Notes: generated by a model not told the origin, from the letters alone. Shown: positions 44,799-55,145, counted from the first letter of the stretch. The stretch: DNA of 64,000 nucleotides from JBAZUK01 sp041661445 (GCA_041661445.1 JBAZUK010000001.1:434001-498000); one strand, 5' to 3'. Program-made: numbers and translations.

Positions 44799-45404
44799 TC
44801 AGGACTTTTGACTTGGCTGGTTTTTATTTTGCATAGAAAAATTGTATTCATCAATCACGGAATTTTTCATCTTTTCAAGTAGTGGAATAAGATTTTTTTG
44901 TAGGTAAGTTATAAGATCTAACCAAACCTGATAATCGCGTGGGCTAAGATTTTCTAATGTCATTCTATTTGGGCTTACACCGATTGCTTTTTGATCATCC
45001 ATAATTAAAAGCAAGGAGCATTGATCGTAGTCTGTTTTATTAGGATGAGCTATATATGTATTTCCCACCCTTATTAGAAAGTTGTGAAAATCTAAAAGAG
45101 TTTTTGAAGCTTCTTTTAGATCACGTTCTATTTCTAATTTGAAATAACGAAACCCCGAGTCGTTCCAGCATTTTCGATAAAGGATAGTCAACGCATGAAA
45201 ATGTTCGAACTCATGAGAAGGGTTTTGAATGTGATTTTTGATGGAATTTCGAATTTTAGACAAATCATTAAAAATGCAATATATGCCTATAAATTGCTTG
45301 GTTTTTGGAGAATCATAAGAAATTAATTTATGAGTTTTTCCGTTTATTTCAATGACGGAAGGAAGTTGTATTTTATCACCTTTAGCTAGATTTATTATTG
45401 GCAT
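44799..45404 (-). CDS. Hypothetical protein with HEPN-like RxxNxxIAH segment
   Basis: A 201-residue cytosolic protein with an AAAGGAC ribosome site about 13 bases before the ATG. It is largely helical. The stretch FHNFLIRVGNTYIAHPN resembles the segment of HEPN-like proteins whose conserved Arg/Asn and His mark an RNase site (R-x-x-N-x-x-I-A-H), but the spacing is not canonical. Such folds occur in defence and toxin proteins, and also in harmless contexts. No partner antitoxin gene is adjacent. I treat function as unknown. Confidence 0.6.
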   Translation of the reverse strand: MPIINLAKGDKIQLPSVIEINGKTHKLISYDSPKTKQFIGIYCIFNDLSKIRNSIKNHIQNPSHEFEHFHALTILYRKCWNDSGFRYFKLEIERDLKEASKTLLDFHNFLIRVGNTYIAHPNKTDYDQCSLLLIMDDQKAIGVSPNRMTLENLSPRDYQVWLDLITYLQKNLIPLLEKMKNSVIDEYNFSMQNKNQPSQKS

Positions 45405-45812
45405 GATATTTTTTGTCCTTTTATTTTTTTAGCCACTTCGCATATGCTCATCTTTGCTGCGTGAAAAGACTGCTGAACTAAACTTAGAACACAAATATCA
45501 AATTAAGTCTTACCTTTAATATGGTACTAAAATTGGTTTCTAAAGTGCGAGTATTATTTGAGGATTCGAAGTTGATGAAAAATGTAAACTTTTGAGTTTT
45601 GTATTTCAGAACTTAGAATTAGCCAGTAAAACACTGCTTATAGATACTTATGAACCTTTTACAGCTATGATGAAGCACAAACAGTTTCCAACGAAATGGA
45701 TTCTTTAAAAAAAACTTATCTTTTTTTGCTTGATTTACCGGATATAATTTCAATGGTTAAATTTTCAAAAGCAGTTTCATGCAATTCTAATAAATCGACA
45801 GTAATAAATAAA
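45405..45812. other. Gap with possible decayed coding sequence upstream of the uvrA end
   Basis: About 400 bases without an intact gene. On the plus strand 45562-45708 reads as 48 codons (GFEVDEKCKLLSFVFQNLEL and onward to a TAA). A second frame reads from about 45680 to 45821 (NEMDSLKKTYLFLLDLPDII and onward). The two readings join across one frameshift, as in a gene remnant. Neither is recognisable, and chance is not excluded. Confidence 0.3.
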
Positions 45813-48800
45813 TTATTTTAAAGATAAATGAGGTTTTAAGTATCTCGCAGTGTAGGAAATTTTGTTTTTTATAATTTCTTCAGGCGATCCGGCAGCAACT
45901 ATTTTTCCGCCTTTTTCTCCTGCATCAGGACCAATATCAATTATATAATCTGCATTTGCGATGACATCCAGATTGTGTTCAATGATGATAAGCGTATTGT
46001 TTTTGTCAGCCAATGCATGGAATATTTTAAGTAAGTTTTCAATGTCGATAAAATGCAGTCCGACAGTAGGCTCATCAAATATATACAATGTTCTGTTAGA
46101 CCTTCTTTTTGATAATTCCTTAGCCAGTTTTAATCTTTGAGCTTCTCCTCCGGACAAAGTATTCAACTCTTGGCCAAGTTTTAAATAATTTAATCCGACA
46201 TCTTTTAAAACATTTAGTTTTTTTAAGATTTTTGGAAAAGGTTCAAAAAATAATATTGCTTCATCGATAGTTAAATCCAGTATATGACCTATGTGCTTGT
46301 TTTTATAGGTGACTTCAAGTGAGATCGGATTTAACCTATATCCATGGCAGGCTTCGCATATAATGCTAAGAGGAGGAAGATATTGAAGATTGATTTTTTT
46401 ATGACCTATGCCAAAACAGGTTTTACACATTCCTGATATATGATTGTAACTGAAATGTCTTGGTTTTAACCCTTTTGTCTTTGCTAGTAATAGATCCGCA
46501 TATAAGGCTCTGATCAGTGGCATAGCTTCTGAATAAGTACCAACATCCGCCCTGATTGTTTGACCTATTGGGCTTTGATCAAGCGTAATTAATGAATCGA
46601 AATTTTTAAGTCCTGTTACTTTTGCATGATCAAGCTCAATTGAATCTAATCTTTTTTTCATTGCAGAGGACGCGGCTTCTTTAATGATTTCCGATGCTAA
46701 GGTGGATTTTCCGCTGCCGGAGACTCCGGTTATGCAAGTGATTGCGTTTATCGGTATTTCAACATTGATATTTTTTAAATTATGAAGATTTGCATTTATG
46801 ATTTTTAAAGGTCTCTCTGAGATGTTTCTTCTTTTTTTGGGGATATCTATGCTTTTTTTCCTGCTTAGATATTGACCGGTCAAAGAATCAGGATTGCTTA
46901 TAATCTCATCATAACTTCCTCTGGCTAATATCTGACCGCCGTGAACTCCGGCTTTGGGTCCGAAATCAAGAATATAATCCGCCTGCTTTATTATCATTTC
47001 ATCATGTTCGACTACAATCAAGGTGTTTCCAAGTTCTTTTAATTTATTTAAAGCTCTTGCAAGCAGGTAGGTATTATGCGGATGAAGACCTACTGTCGGT
47101 TCATCCAGAATATATATGCAGGAGCTTAGATACGATCCTAACTGTTTGGCCAGTCTGATTCTTTGCATTTCGCCACCGCTAAGAGTAGGCGCTGCTCTAT
47201 CTAAAGAGATATAATCAAGACCTATTTCAATTAAAAAACCAAGAGAGAGTTTTATATGATTTAAAGTGTCTAAAAGAATTTTTTTGTTACTTTCATCGAG
47301 CTTGATCGAATCTATAAACTTATAAGCACTTTCAATAGAAAGAGAACAAAAATCTGTAATGGACAAATTATTGATTTTTACATTTCTTGCCAATGGGTTT
47401 AATCTTTTCCCGTTGCAGGCCGGACATATTCTCTGATCCATTAAAGGAATTAAATATTCTTTTATTTGTCTAGTTGAGTGTTTTGCAAGTTCTGCGATTG
47501 TTTCATTTAAGCCCCTCCATCTGTAAGAGGCTTTTTTTACCTTATAGCTTATCTTGGAGCCGTTTAACAGAATTCCAAGGGTTTCTTCAGATAAATATTT
47601 AATTTTTTCATCAATATCGATTTTGATGTTTTTAAAATAACTTCGAAGAAATTCGATTTCATCATCATTAAAAAAAATGTAAAAAACATCTATAATAGTA
47701 GCATTTTTAGCTTCGATCTTGGACAGTAAATCAGTTCCATATAAATAACCAAGTCCCTGGCATTCCAAACACATTCCTTTTTCTGAATTAAACGAGAAGG
47801 TCTGGGTTGTAATTGCAGGATAAGGTATGCCGCTTTTTTCAGAGGAGAAAGATAGATTGAAAAAGAGATCTTCTTTTTCTTTTGCAATTACAATTTTTCC
47901 ATCTGAGAATTTTTTTGCAATATTAATAGCTTCAAGAAGTCTTGGTTTTATGTTTTTTGATACTTTAAGCCTGTCAACAACTAGGAAAATCTCATTTTTT
48001 ATGCTCGAATCAAAAGTAATTTCTTCATCTAAATTATAATAGTTTTTGTTCAATCGGATTCTTAGAAAACCAAGTTTTGTCAATCTTGTTTTTAATTCGC
48101 TGAAATTATCATTTGATTTTAATTCTATTGGAGCTAAAACCTGTATTTTCTCGTCTTCTTTGAGCGATAAAATGTTATCAAGGATATATTCCGGACTAAT
48201 GTTTTTTATTCTTTCATTTGTCTGAGGACAGTAAGCTTCTCCTATATGTGAATATATAATTCTTAAGTAATCAAAAATTTCTGTAATTGTTCCAACAGTA
48301 GATCTTGGGTTAAGCAGATGCGCTTTTTGTTCTATCGAGATTGGGGGAAAAATATTTTCAATTTTTTCAACGGAAGGTCTTTGGGCTTTTGTTAGGAACT
48401 GTCTTGAGAAAGTGTCTAATGATTCCATATATCTGATTTGACCTTCCTGATATATGGTATCAAAAGCAAGAGAAGTTTTTCCGGAGCCGGATGGGCCTGT
48501 GAAAATTGTCATTTTACCATGCGGAATTTCAGCTGATATGTTTTTTAAATTGTTCTGTGTGGCATTTCGAATAATTAAATTTTTAAGCAAATCTTTTGAT
48601 TTTGGGGAAGGTTTTGATTTTAATTTCTCTTCGACCATGGCTTTTTTTAAAGCAAGACCTGTATTGTTTCCCGTTTTTATTATTTCCTCTACTCTTCCCT
48701 GGAATAGAATTTCACCGCCTTCTTTTCCGCCTTTAGGCCCCAGATCAATGACCCAATCAGCTGTTTTAACCAGATCCATATTGTGCTCAACGATAATTAC

Positions 48801-51449
48801 CGTGTTGTTCTGATCAACTAGTTTTTGCAGGATCTGAATCAGCTTTTCAATGTCATAAAAATGTAATCCGGTAGTTGGCTCGTCCAATATATAAACTGTG
48901 TGGCCTTTGGTTGGTCTGATTAATTCTTTGGCCAGCTTAATCCTTTGAGCTTCTCCACCCGATAAGGTAGTAGCGCTTTGTCCAATCGGCAGATATCCAA
49001 GACCTACTGCATTTAAGAGATCGAGCTTATGCTTGATATGAGGGATGGCTTCAAAAAAAGAAGAAGCCTCATTGATGTCCATCTCTAAAACATCAAAGAT
49101 ATTTTTGTCTTTGTAATAAATTGATAAAATTTCCGGCGAAAATCTTTTTCCATGACATTGCATGCATGTGCTTGAGGCATCTTCCATGAAGTCCATATCT
49201 ATTTTAACAAAACCGAGCCCCTTGCAATATGAGCAGGTCCCTTCTTTAACATTAAAAGAAAAATGGGATGGTAAAAATCCCTTCATTTTGCTCTCGGGTA
49301 AAGTTGAAAATAATTCTCTTATATCATCGAAAAGTTTAGTGTAGGTTGCTGGATTAGATCTTATAGTTCGGCCGATAGGAGATTGGTCAACAAAAATGAT
49401 TTTATCAACTTTTTCTATTCCCAGTATTTTTTCATATTCACCGCAATCTTGGCTGGTTTTGGTTAAAAAATTAGAAATTGCAGGAAATAAGGTGTCTGAG
49501 ATAAGAGAAGATTTCCCTGAACCGGAAACTCCTGTGATGCAGGTCAAAGTGTTTAAATAAATCGATAGATCTATATTTTTTAGATTGTTGTGACGGCATT
49601 TTGTTAATGTAATTTTATCATCAGATGAGATTTTTCTTTTTGGGTAATCGGGAATTTTTCTTTTATATGATAAATACTGGCCGGTTAAGGAATTTTTAGC
49701 TTTTATTATGTCCTCAACTTTTCCAACAGCAATGATTTCGCCGCCTTCTTTTCCAGCTTTCGGTCCAATGTCCACGATGGTGTCGGCTGCAAGAATAGTA
49801 TCTTTGTCATGTTCAACTACAATTACGGTGTTTTTTGCATTTTTCAAAGCAATTAAAGTGGCAATTAATTTGTTGTGATCAAATGGATGCAGCCCGATAG
49901 AAGGTTCATCTAAAACATATGTCGTGCCGCTAAGATTTGATCCTATTTGAGCGGCTAGTCTGACCCTTTGTGATTCGCCGCCGCTAAGCGTTGGAGACAT
50001 TCGATCGATCGTCAGATAATGCAAACCGACATTAATCAGAAAATTTAATTTTTTTGTTATTTCAAAAACCAGATCTTTTGAAATAAAATTTTCATCCGAG
50101 GTTAATTTTAGATTTTTAAAAAAATCTAGGGCTTCAACAATAGTTAAGGCTGAAACTTCCTGGATTTTTTTATCATTTATCGTAGTATTGGCGGGGTATG
50201 GATTGATCCTGGCTCCCTTACAGTTATCGCAAAGCATTTTTGTCATTAATGCCTGCATGTGCTTTCTATAAATATCGCTAGTTGCAATATTCAATCTTTT
50301 ATGAGCCTCATTGATAACCCCTTTCCATGAGACGAATTCCACCCAGCTGCTGTTTTTTTTGGGATGGACAAATTTCATTTTCAGCCATTTTTCATCGGTG
50401 CCGTATAAAAAAACTTTCTTAGCTTTATCCGGGAGGTTTTTCCAAGGTGTTTTGGTTGAAAATTTATAGATTTTGGCTAAATTATCGTAAATGTTTTTAT
50501 ACCTCACGGTATTATAATGTCCTGCTATAGAGCAGCAATCTTCTGAGATGCTCAGATCCGAATTTATGATTTTTTCAAGATCAAACTCATACACATAAGC
50601 CAATCCCTGACATTTTTTACACATCCCATCGGGATGATTGAATGAAAAATCCTGCGGTTTCAATGCATTGTAGGAAAGACCTGACTTGGGACTGAAAGCA
50701 TATTCAGAAAAAAGTTTTTCCTCGCCGTTGTCGGGGTCTAAAATTATTAACGTTCCTTTTGACAGGTCCATTGCTAAAGCAATGGCTTCATTTAATCGGG
50801 AAGAATCATTTTTGTCTGTTTTGATCCGGTCGACGACTATTTCCAGATCATGCTCTTTTTTTGGATCAAATGCCTGATTTTCGGAAAGATCATAGATTTT
50901 TTGATCGACCCTTATTTTTGTGAATCCTTTTTTTTGAATCTCGGAAAGCTCATCTTTGAGAGAACTTTTTTTGTTTTTTATGTAGGGACTCAAAATAATA
51001 ATTTTTTTGTCCATATATAAGTTTTCAATAGAAGATAATATTTTTTCTCTGCTTTGAGGTTTGACGATTTCATTACTGATAGGACAATGAGGTATTCCTA
51101 TTTTTGAATATAATACTCTCAAGTAATCATAAATCCCTGTTATAGTACCGACAGTAGACCTGGGCGTTTTCAAAACAGTTTTTTGTTCGATCGCTATAGT
51201 AGGTGAAAGTCCCTGGATGACTTCAGCATCGGGTTTGCTTGTCTCCTCGACAAATCTTTTTAAGGAAGAGGGCAGTGTTTCGATATATCTTCTTTGACCT
51301 TCCAAAAAAATTGTGTCAAATGCTAAAGACGACTTTCCCGATCCCGAAACCCCCGTGAATACTATTAATTCGTATGGATTTAAGGTTAGATCAACATTTT
51401 TAAGGTTATGTACTTTAACCTTTTTTAAAACAATTTGACGATTATTCAA
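45813..51449 (-). CDS. uvrA: Double-length UvrA, excinuclease ABC subunit A
   Basis: DNA damage recognition ATPase of nucleotide excision repair. At 1878 residues it is about twice the usual 940, with two UvrA copies in tandem. Four Walker A sites are visible: VFTGVSGSGKSSLAFDT, ITGVSGSGKSSLISDT, IFTGPSGSGKTSLAFDT and ITGVSGSGKSTLASEI. Four LSGGE signature blocks go with them. Zinc-finger cysteine pairs recur (CKKCQG, CSYCKG with CMQC, CLECQG, CKTCFG with CEAC). UvrA normally works as a dimer, so this is in effect a fused dimer. Such long UvrA is typical of chlamydiae and supports the assignment. It is divergent from pyk, 80 bases away. Confidence 0.97.
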   Translation of the reverse strand: MNNRQIVLKKVKVHNLKNVDLTLNPYELIVFTGVSGSGKSSLAFDTIFLEGQRRYIETLPSSLKRFVEETSKPDAEVIQGLSPTIAIEQKTVLKTPRSTVGTITGIYDYLRVLYSKIGIPHCPISNEIVKPQSREKILSSIENLYMDKKIIILSPYIKNKKSSLKDELSEIQKKGFTKIRVDQKIYDLSENQAFDPKKEHDLEIVVDRIKTDKNDSSRLNEAIALAMDLSKGTLIILDPDNGEEKLFSEYAFSPKSGLSYNALKPQDFSFNHPDGMCKKCQGLAYVYEFDLEKIINSDLSISEDCCSIAGHYNTVRYKNIYDNLAKIYKFSTKTPWKNLPDKAKKVFLYGTDEKWLKMKFVHPKKNSSWVEFVSWKGVINEAHKRLNIATSDIYRKHMQALMTKMLCDNCKGARINPYPANTTINDKKIQEVSALTIVEALDFFKNLKLTSDENFISKDLVFEITKKLNFLINVGLHYLTIDRMSPTLSGGESQRVRLAAQIGSNLSGTTYVLDEPSIGLHPFDHNKLIATLIALKNAKNTVIVVEHDKDTILAADTIVDIGPKAGKEGGEIIAVGKVEDIIKAKNSLTGQYLSYKRKIPDYPKRKISSDDKITLTKCRHNNLKNIDLSIYLNTLTCITGVSGSGKSSLISDTLFPAISNFLTKTSQDCGEYEKILGIEKVDKIIFVDQSPIGRTIRSNPATYTKLFDDIRELFSTLPESKMKGFLPSHFSFNVKEGTCSYCKGLGFVKIDMDFMEDASSTCMQCHGKRFSPEILSIYYKDKNIFDVLEMDINEASSFFEAIPHIKHKLDLLNAVGLGYLPIGQSATTLSGGEAQRIKLAKELIRPTKGHTVYILDEPTTGLHFYDIEKLIQILQKLVDQNNTVIIVEHNMDLVKTADWVIDLGPKGGKEGGEILFQGRVEEIIKTGNNTGLALKKAMVEEKLKSKPSPKSKDLLKNLIIRNATQNNLKNISAEIPHGKMTIFTGPSGSGKTSLAFDTIYQEGQIRYMESLDTFSRQFLTKAQRPSVEKIENIFPPISIEQKAHLLNPRSTVGTITEIFDYLRIIYSHIGEAYCPQTNERIKNISPEYILDNILSLKEDEKIQVLAPIELKSNDNFSELKTRLTKLGFLRIRLNKNYYNLDEEITFDSSIKNEIFLVVDRLKVSKNIKPRLLEAINIAKKFSDGKIVIAKEKEDLFFNLSFSSEKSGIPYPAITTQTFSFNSEKGMCLECQGLGYLYGTDLLSKIEAKNATIIDVFYIFFNDDEIEFLRSYFKNIKIDIDEKIKYLSEETLGILLNGSKISYKVKKASYRWRGLNETIAELAKHSTRQIKEYLIPLMDQRICPACNGKRLNPLARNVKINNLSITDFCSLSIESAYKFIDSIKLDESNKKILLDTLNHIKLSLGFLIEIGLDYISLDRAAPTLSGGEMQRIRLAKQLGSYLSSCIYILDEPTVGLHPHNTYLLARALNKLKELGNTLIVVEHDEMIIKQADYILDFGPKAGVHGGQILARGSYDEIISNPDSLTGQYLSRKKSIDIPKKRRNISERPLKIINANLHNLKNINVEIPINAITCITGVSGSGKSTLASEIIKEAASSAMKKRLDSIELDHAKVTGLKNFDSLITLDQSPIGQTIRADVGTYSEAMPLIRALYADLLLAKTKGLKPRHFSYNHISGMCKTCFGIGHKKINLQYLPPLSIICEACHGYRLNPISLEVTYKNKHIGHILDLTIDEAILFFEPFPKILKKLNVLKDVGLNYLKLGQELNTLSGGEAQRLKLAKELSKRRSNRTLYIFDEPTVGLHFIDIENLLKIFHALADKNNTLIIIEHNLDVIANADYIIDIGPDAGEKGGKIVAAGSPEEIIKNKISYTARYLKPHLSLK

Positions 51450-51529
51450 TTTTCTTATAATTGTAAAGTAAGTATTTAATATATAGAATAGTATATCTTT
51501 TTGAGAATAAACAAAAAATTAAAAAATTT

Positions 51530-53281
51530 ATGAACATACATACTAAAATTATTTGTACTATCGGTCCTGCAACAAAATCAAAAGAAATGATTTTAAAATT
51601 GATCAATTCAGGAATGAATGTTGCAAGAATAAATTTTTCTCATGGAACTAAAGAAGAGCATCTTATAACTATAAAATATTTAAAGGAAGCGAGAGAAGAA
51701 ACAAAAAAACCGCTTGCAATCCTTTTGGATACAAAAGGTCCTGAAATTCGAATCGGCAAACTGAAAAATGATATTTTGAATATTCAGGCAAAACAAAGAA
51801 TCAAGCTCATCCAAAGCAATCCTATTGATGAATACGATGTGCCGATTACTCCATTTGATGTAATAAAAGTATTAAAACCTTCACAGAAAATGCTTTTCGA
51901 TGATGGATACTTAATTGGAAGTGTTGTCGAAGTCCATAAGGATTATGCAATTGTTGAAATCCAAAATAATGGAATTTTAAAAAATAGAAAAAATGTAAAT
52001 ATTCCCGGTGTGAAGCTTCCTTTGCCTGCAGTAACTTTGCAGGATATTGAAGATTTGAATTTTGGATGCGAAAATGATATTGATATCGTAGCAGCTTCTT
52101 TTGTCAGGTCTGCAGAACATGTATTGGAAATAAAAAAAATTTTAGAAAAGAATCAAAAAAGCGATATTCTTGTAATTGCGAAAATTGAAAGCAGCGAGGG
52201 TATTGAAAATTTTGACGAGATTGTCGAAGTTGCTGATGGAATCATGGTAGCAAGAGGGGATTTAGGTGTTGATGTTGACCTTTCTTTAGTACCCAAACTT
52301 CAAAAGTCAATGGTAGTCAAATGCTATGAAGCCTCAAAACCGGTGGTAATCGCTACTCAGATGCTAGAGTCAATGATCAATAATCCAAGGCCGACAAGAG
52401 CAGAAGTATCGGATGTAGCAAATGCTATTTATGAAAGCGCATCTTGTGTAATGCTATCAGGAGAAACAGCGTCTGGAAAATATCCTATCGAAACTGTTAT
52501 GCAAATGAAGGAAATAATTAAGCAGACTGAAGATGATTTTGATTATAAAGGTTTTTTTTATAAAGAAGCGCATGTTGAATATGAAGATGTTTCTTCATCG
52601 GTGGCTGTTGCCGCTGTAAAAACAGCCTATAGTTCCGGAGCAAAAACAATTTTTGCAATAACTAGAACCGGCTTTACAACTCGAATGCTAACAAGATTAA
52701 GACCTAAGTTTCCAATAATAGCTTTGACCAAAAGTGAAAAAAAATATCATCAGCTCTCATTTTTCTGGGGTGTAATTCCTATTTTTTCAAAAAATTGGGA
52801 AAACGAAAGACAGGCATTTGATATAATGAGCAGATTCGCAATGGAAAATGATATCATAAGTTTTGGTGATTTTGTTGTTATAGTTTCCTCATTTCCTTTT
52901 GATAAAAGAGGAATTACAAACTTAATGTTAGTTGAAAGTATAGGAAATATTTTGGTCAGAGGTAAGAGCGGATTCGGAGATAAAACTGAAGGTAAAATTG
53001 CTATTATAATGAGCTTAAATGGAGATAGTCTGGAAAAAGCCAAAAACAAAATACTGGTTATTTCAAAATGTGATGTTAGATATCTTCCTTTATTTAAAGC
53101 GGCAAAGGGAGTAATCCTCCAAAATAGAATGGCTGATGACTCTTCAGAAAAAAGTGCGATCTCGATGGCTCAAAATCTTAATTTGCCGATAATTGTCGGT
53201 GCAAAGCATGCTATTGATATTTTAATTGACGATGAGCTTATTTGGCTTGATCCTAAAAAAGCTCTTGTTTTCAAGAGTTAA
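51530..53281 (+). CDS. pyk: Pyruvate kinase with extra C-terminal domain
   Basis: Last step of glycolysis, phosphoenolpyruvate plus ADP to pyruvate and ATP. The core ~470 residues show MNVARINFSHGTKEEH, LLDTKGPEIRIG, VIAKIESSEGIENFDEI and MVARGDLGVD. Residues about 485-583 are an extra domain similar to the swivelling domain of PEP-utilising enzymes. There the phospho-histidine stretch S-H-A-A-I is replaced by EKSAISMAQNLNLPIIVG, so no histidine is present, as in Bacillus-type Pyk. At 583 residues it is longer than E. coli enzymes. It lies divergent from uvrA, as in Chlamydia, and its end overlaps rsmE by 11 bases. Confidence 0.96.
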   Translation: MNIHTKIICTIGPATKSKEMILKLINSGMNVARINFSHGTKEEHLITIKYLKEAREETKKPLAILLDTKGPEIRIGKLKNDILNIQAKQRIKLIQSNPIDEYDVPITPFDVIKVLKPSQKMLFDDGYLIGSVVEVHKDYAIVEIQNNGILKNRKNVNIPGVKLPLPAVTLQDIEDLNFGCENDIDIVAASFVRSAEHVLEIKKILEKNQKSDILVIAKIESSEGIENFDEIVEVADGIMVARGDLGVDVDLSLVPKLQKSMVVKCYEASKPVVIATQMLESMINNPRPTRAEVSDVANAIYESASCVMLSGETASGKYPIETVMQMKEIIKQTEDDFDYKGFFYKEAHVEYEDVSSSVAVAAVKTAYSSGAKTIFAITRTGFTTRMLTRLRPKFPIIALTKSEKKYHQLSFFWGVIPIFSKNWENERQAFDIMSRFAMENDIISFGDFVVIVSSFPFDKRGITNLMLVESIGNILVRGKSGFGDKTEGKIAIIMSLNGDSLEKAKNKILVISKCDVRYLPLFKAAKGVILQNRMADDSSEKSAISMAQNLNLPIIVGAKHAIDILIDDELIWLDPKKALVFKS

Positions 53282-53987
53282 TCAGATTGGAAATTAGATT
53301 AACAGATGCTATGGCAGCGGTTTCCGCTCTTAAAATATTACCATTTAACTTAACGGCTATAGCTTTTAAATTCTGTTTTATATAATTTACATCTTCTTTT
53401 GAGAAACCTTTTTCAGGGCCAATAATAATAAATATGTCTTTATCAGTTTTTTCATATTGATTGATCAATCTTTTGGCGTTTGCATCCACATCGCCGTAAT
53501 AAAAAATGCCATCTGTATTTTCGATTTCATTTAGTGAATCAAAAACCTTTATAGTAGGCAGATATAGGCTTCCGCATTGTTTTATTGCAGATATCAATAT
53601 TAAATTCATTCTATCTAATTTGTTTTGAGAAAGATTTATTTCATCTGAATTTTTTGAATTAAAAAACCAAAATTCAGAGCAGCCAAGTTCGGTGCACTTC
53701 TCTAAAATCAATTCCAGTTTTTGAGATCTTAGTAGAGCTTGTATGAGAACTATTTTCTGTTTTTTTCTTTCCTCGAAAAAAACATTTTCTATGGATGCTT
53801 TTACAGCATCTTTTTTTATATCAGTTATTCTGGCTATAGCCAAATTACCGCTTCCATTAATCACTTCGATCAGATCATCAATATTTTTTCGCATAATGGT
53901 TCGGATATGTACAGCTTCGCTGCCATCTACTGAAATCCGAGAATTTTTCTTAAGATCCTGATTGGTATAATATCTATCTTTAGGCAT
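53271..53987 (-). CDS. rsmE: 16S rRNA m3U1498 methyltransferase
   Basis: SPOUT-class methyltransferase that modifies U1498 of 16S rRNA. It has 238 residues, the usual length. The knot signature is IIIGPEKGFSKEDVNYI, followed by KLNGNILRAETAAIASV, and the N-terminal PUA-like domain contains HIRTIMRK. Convergent to pyk with an 11-base overlap, so the two transcripts run into each other. Cytosolic. Confidence 0.94.
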   Translation of the reverse strand: MPKDRYYTNQDLKKNSRISVDGSEAVHIRTIMRKNIDDLIEVINGSGNLAIARITDIKKDAVKASIENVFFEERKKQKIVLIQALLRSQKLELILEKCTELGCSEFWFFNSKNSDEINLSQNKLDRMNLILISAIKQCGSLYLPTIKVFDSLNEIENTDGIFYYGDVDANAKRLINQYEKTDKDIFIIIGPEKGFSKEDVNYIKQNLKAIAVKLNGNILRAETAAIASVNLISNLINS

Positions 53988-54054
53988 ATGTTATATAATA
54001 AGAAATTTGTGAAAAAAAATAAATTATTAATCTCAGAAACTAATGTATTCAGTT

Positions 54055-54939
54055 TCAGATATTCCACTCATCAAAATTCTCTAACAAAGCTGGTTCATCT
54101 AACATTTCGGGTTCACCTGATTGTGTTGATTCCATGGCAGTAATTATGTCTTCTCTTTTATCTGAGATCTTTTCTCTGGTATCTAATACAGAGTTATCTT
54201 CAAAGATTTTTTCAGGATCTGCTCCAGATTCAAAAATTTCACAGGCATTATAAAAATGTACACCGCAATTATAACTGTCTTTTTGTATTTCTCTAGTATT
54301 TTGAAGTAATTTCCAACCATTAAGACTTTTATCTTGAATATCACTATTAACTGCCATATCCGATAATATTCCATAAATTTTACTCCAAGATTCACTGATA
54401 GTATCACAGGTAGTTGGATAAGATATTTTTCTATTCTTTAAATCACTTATGGTTTGACCTTTAGGATCGAAAAAGACCATTTGTCTTTTTTTAAAATTTA
54501 TTCCTAAAAATATTATATGATCTCTAAATAATCCTTTAGTTATTATTGGTAGTATTAAAGATTTGCCTTCATTTTTTGCTTGTTTGAAAGTTGAGCTTTC
54601 TATTCCAAATGATAGTTTTGATTTTTTTTTTGCTCTGCCGCTTATGAAATTTAAAGTATTAAGTCCTAGCGTCTTATATTTACTAATGTTTTCGCGCTCT
54701 TTTTTGGATAATTTTGACTCAGGATTTATTTTTAACTTTCTGCCTGGCAATATGCTAAATAAACTTTTTTGTAATAGTTTTGCAGTTTCATATAAAATAT
54801 AGGCAAGACCGCAAGTAAAAAAATAAATGGAATATTTTAGTATTTTTTGTTTGGTGGAAAGAGCAGAGGGAAGAAGCGATAGGTTATCAGTTATAGGAGT
54901 TATTAAATAATTTTTATTATTAATTGCTGATATTGTCAT
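54055..54939 (-). CDS. ULP/C48-like cysteine protease, probable secreted deubiquitinase-type effector
   Basis: A 294-residue protein with one membrane-like segment near the N terminus (about 33-56, LKYSIYFFTCGLAYILYETA) and a cysteine protease domain of the ULP1/SENP fold. The catalytic set is H141 (RDHIIFLGI), D158 (VFFDPKG), Q219 (REIQKDSY) and C225 (YNCGVHFYNACE). The H-D spacing of 17 and Q-C spacing of 6 are as I recall them for yeast Ulp1. Chlamydial ChlaDub proteases share this plan of N-terminal span plus ULP-like domain and remove ubiquitin or NEDD8 in the host. The acidic tail follows. Secretion and substrate are inferred, not seen. Confidence 0.85.
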   Translation of the reverse strand: MTISAINNKNYLITPITDNLSLLPSALSTKQKILKYSIYFFTCGLAYILYETAKLLQKSLFSILPGRKLKINPESKLSKKERENISKYKTLGLNTLNFISGRAKKKSKLSFGIESSTFKQAKNEGKSLILPIITKGLFRDHIIFLGINFKKRQMVFFDPKGQTISDLKNRKISYPTTCDTISESWSKIYGILSDMAVNSDIQDKSLNGWKLLQNTREIQKDSYNCGVHFYNACEIFESGADPEKIFEDNSVLDTREKISDKREDIITAMESTQSGEPEMLDEPALLENFDEWNI

Positions 54940-55145
54940 TTTATTACCATTAATGTTTAAATTATAACTTATAATTATAATACATTTTATAATAATAATA
55001 AATATAAAATTAATGTTGTTGTGGTTTGTTTAATTAATTTATGGACTTAGAGAAGAAAAGTAATAATAATTTTTTTATTTGAACGAATAATCTTTAATCT
55101 TAAACATTATAATAATTTCTTTAGAATAATTTAAAATTATTTTTA

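Noticed and set aside
48454..48813. A 119-codon frame opposite uvrA
   Set aside because: It is a shadow of the Walker A and following segments of UvrA.
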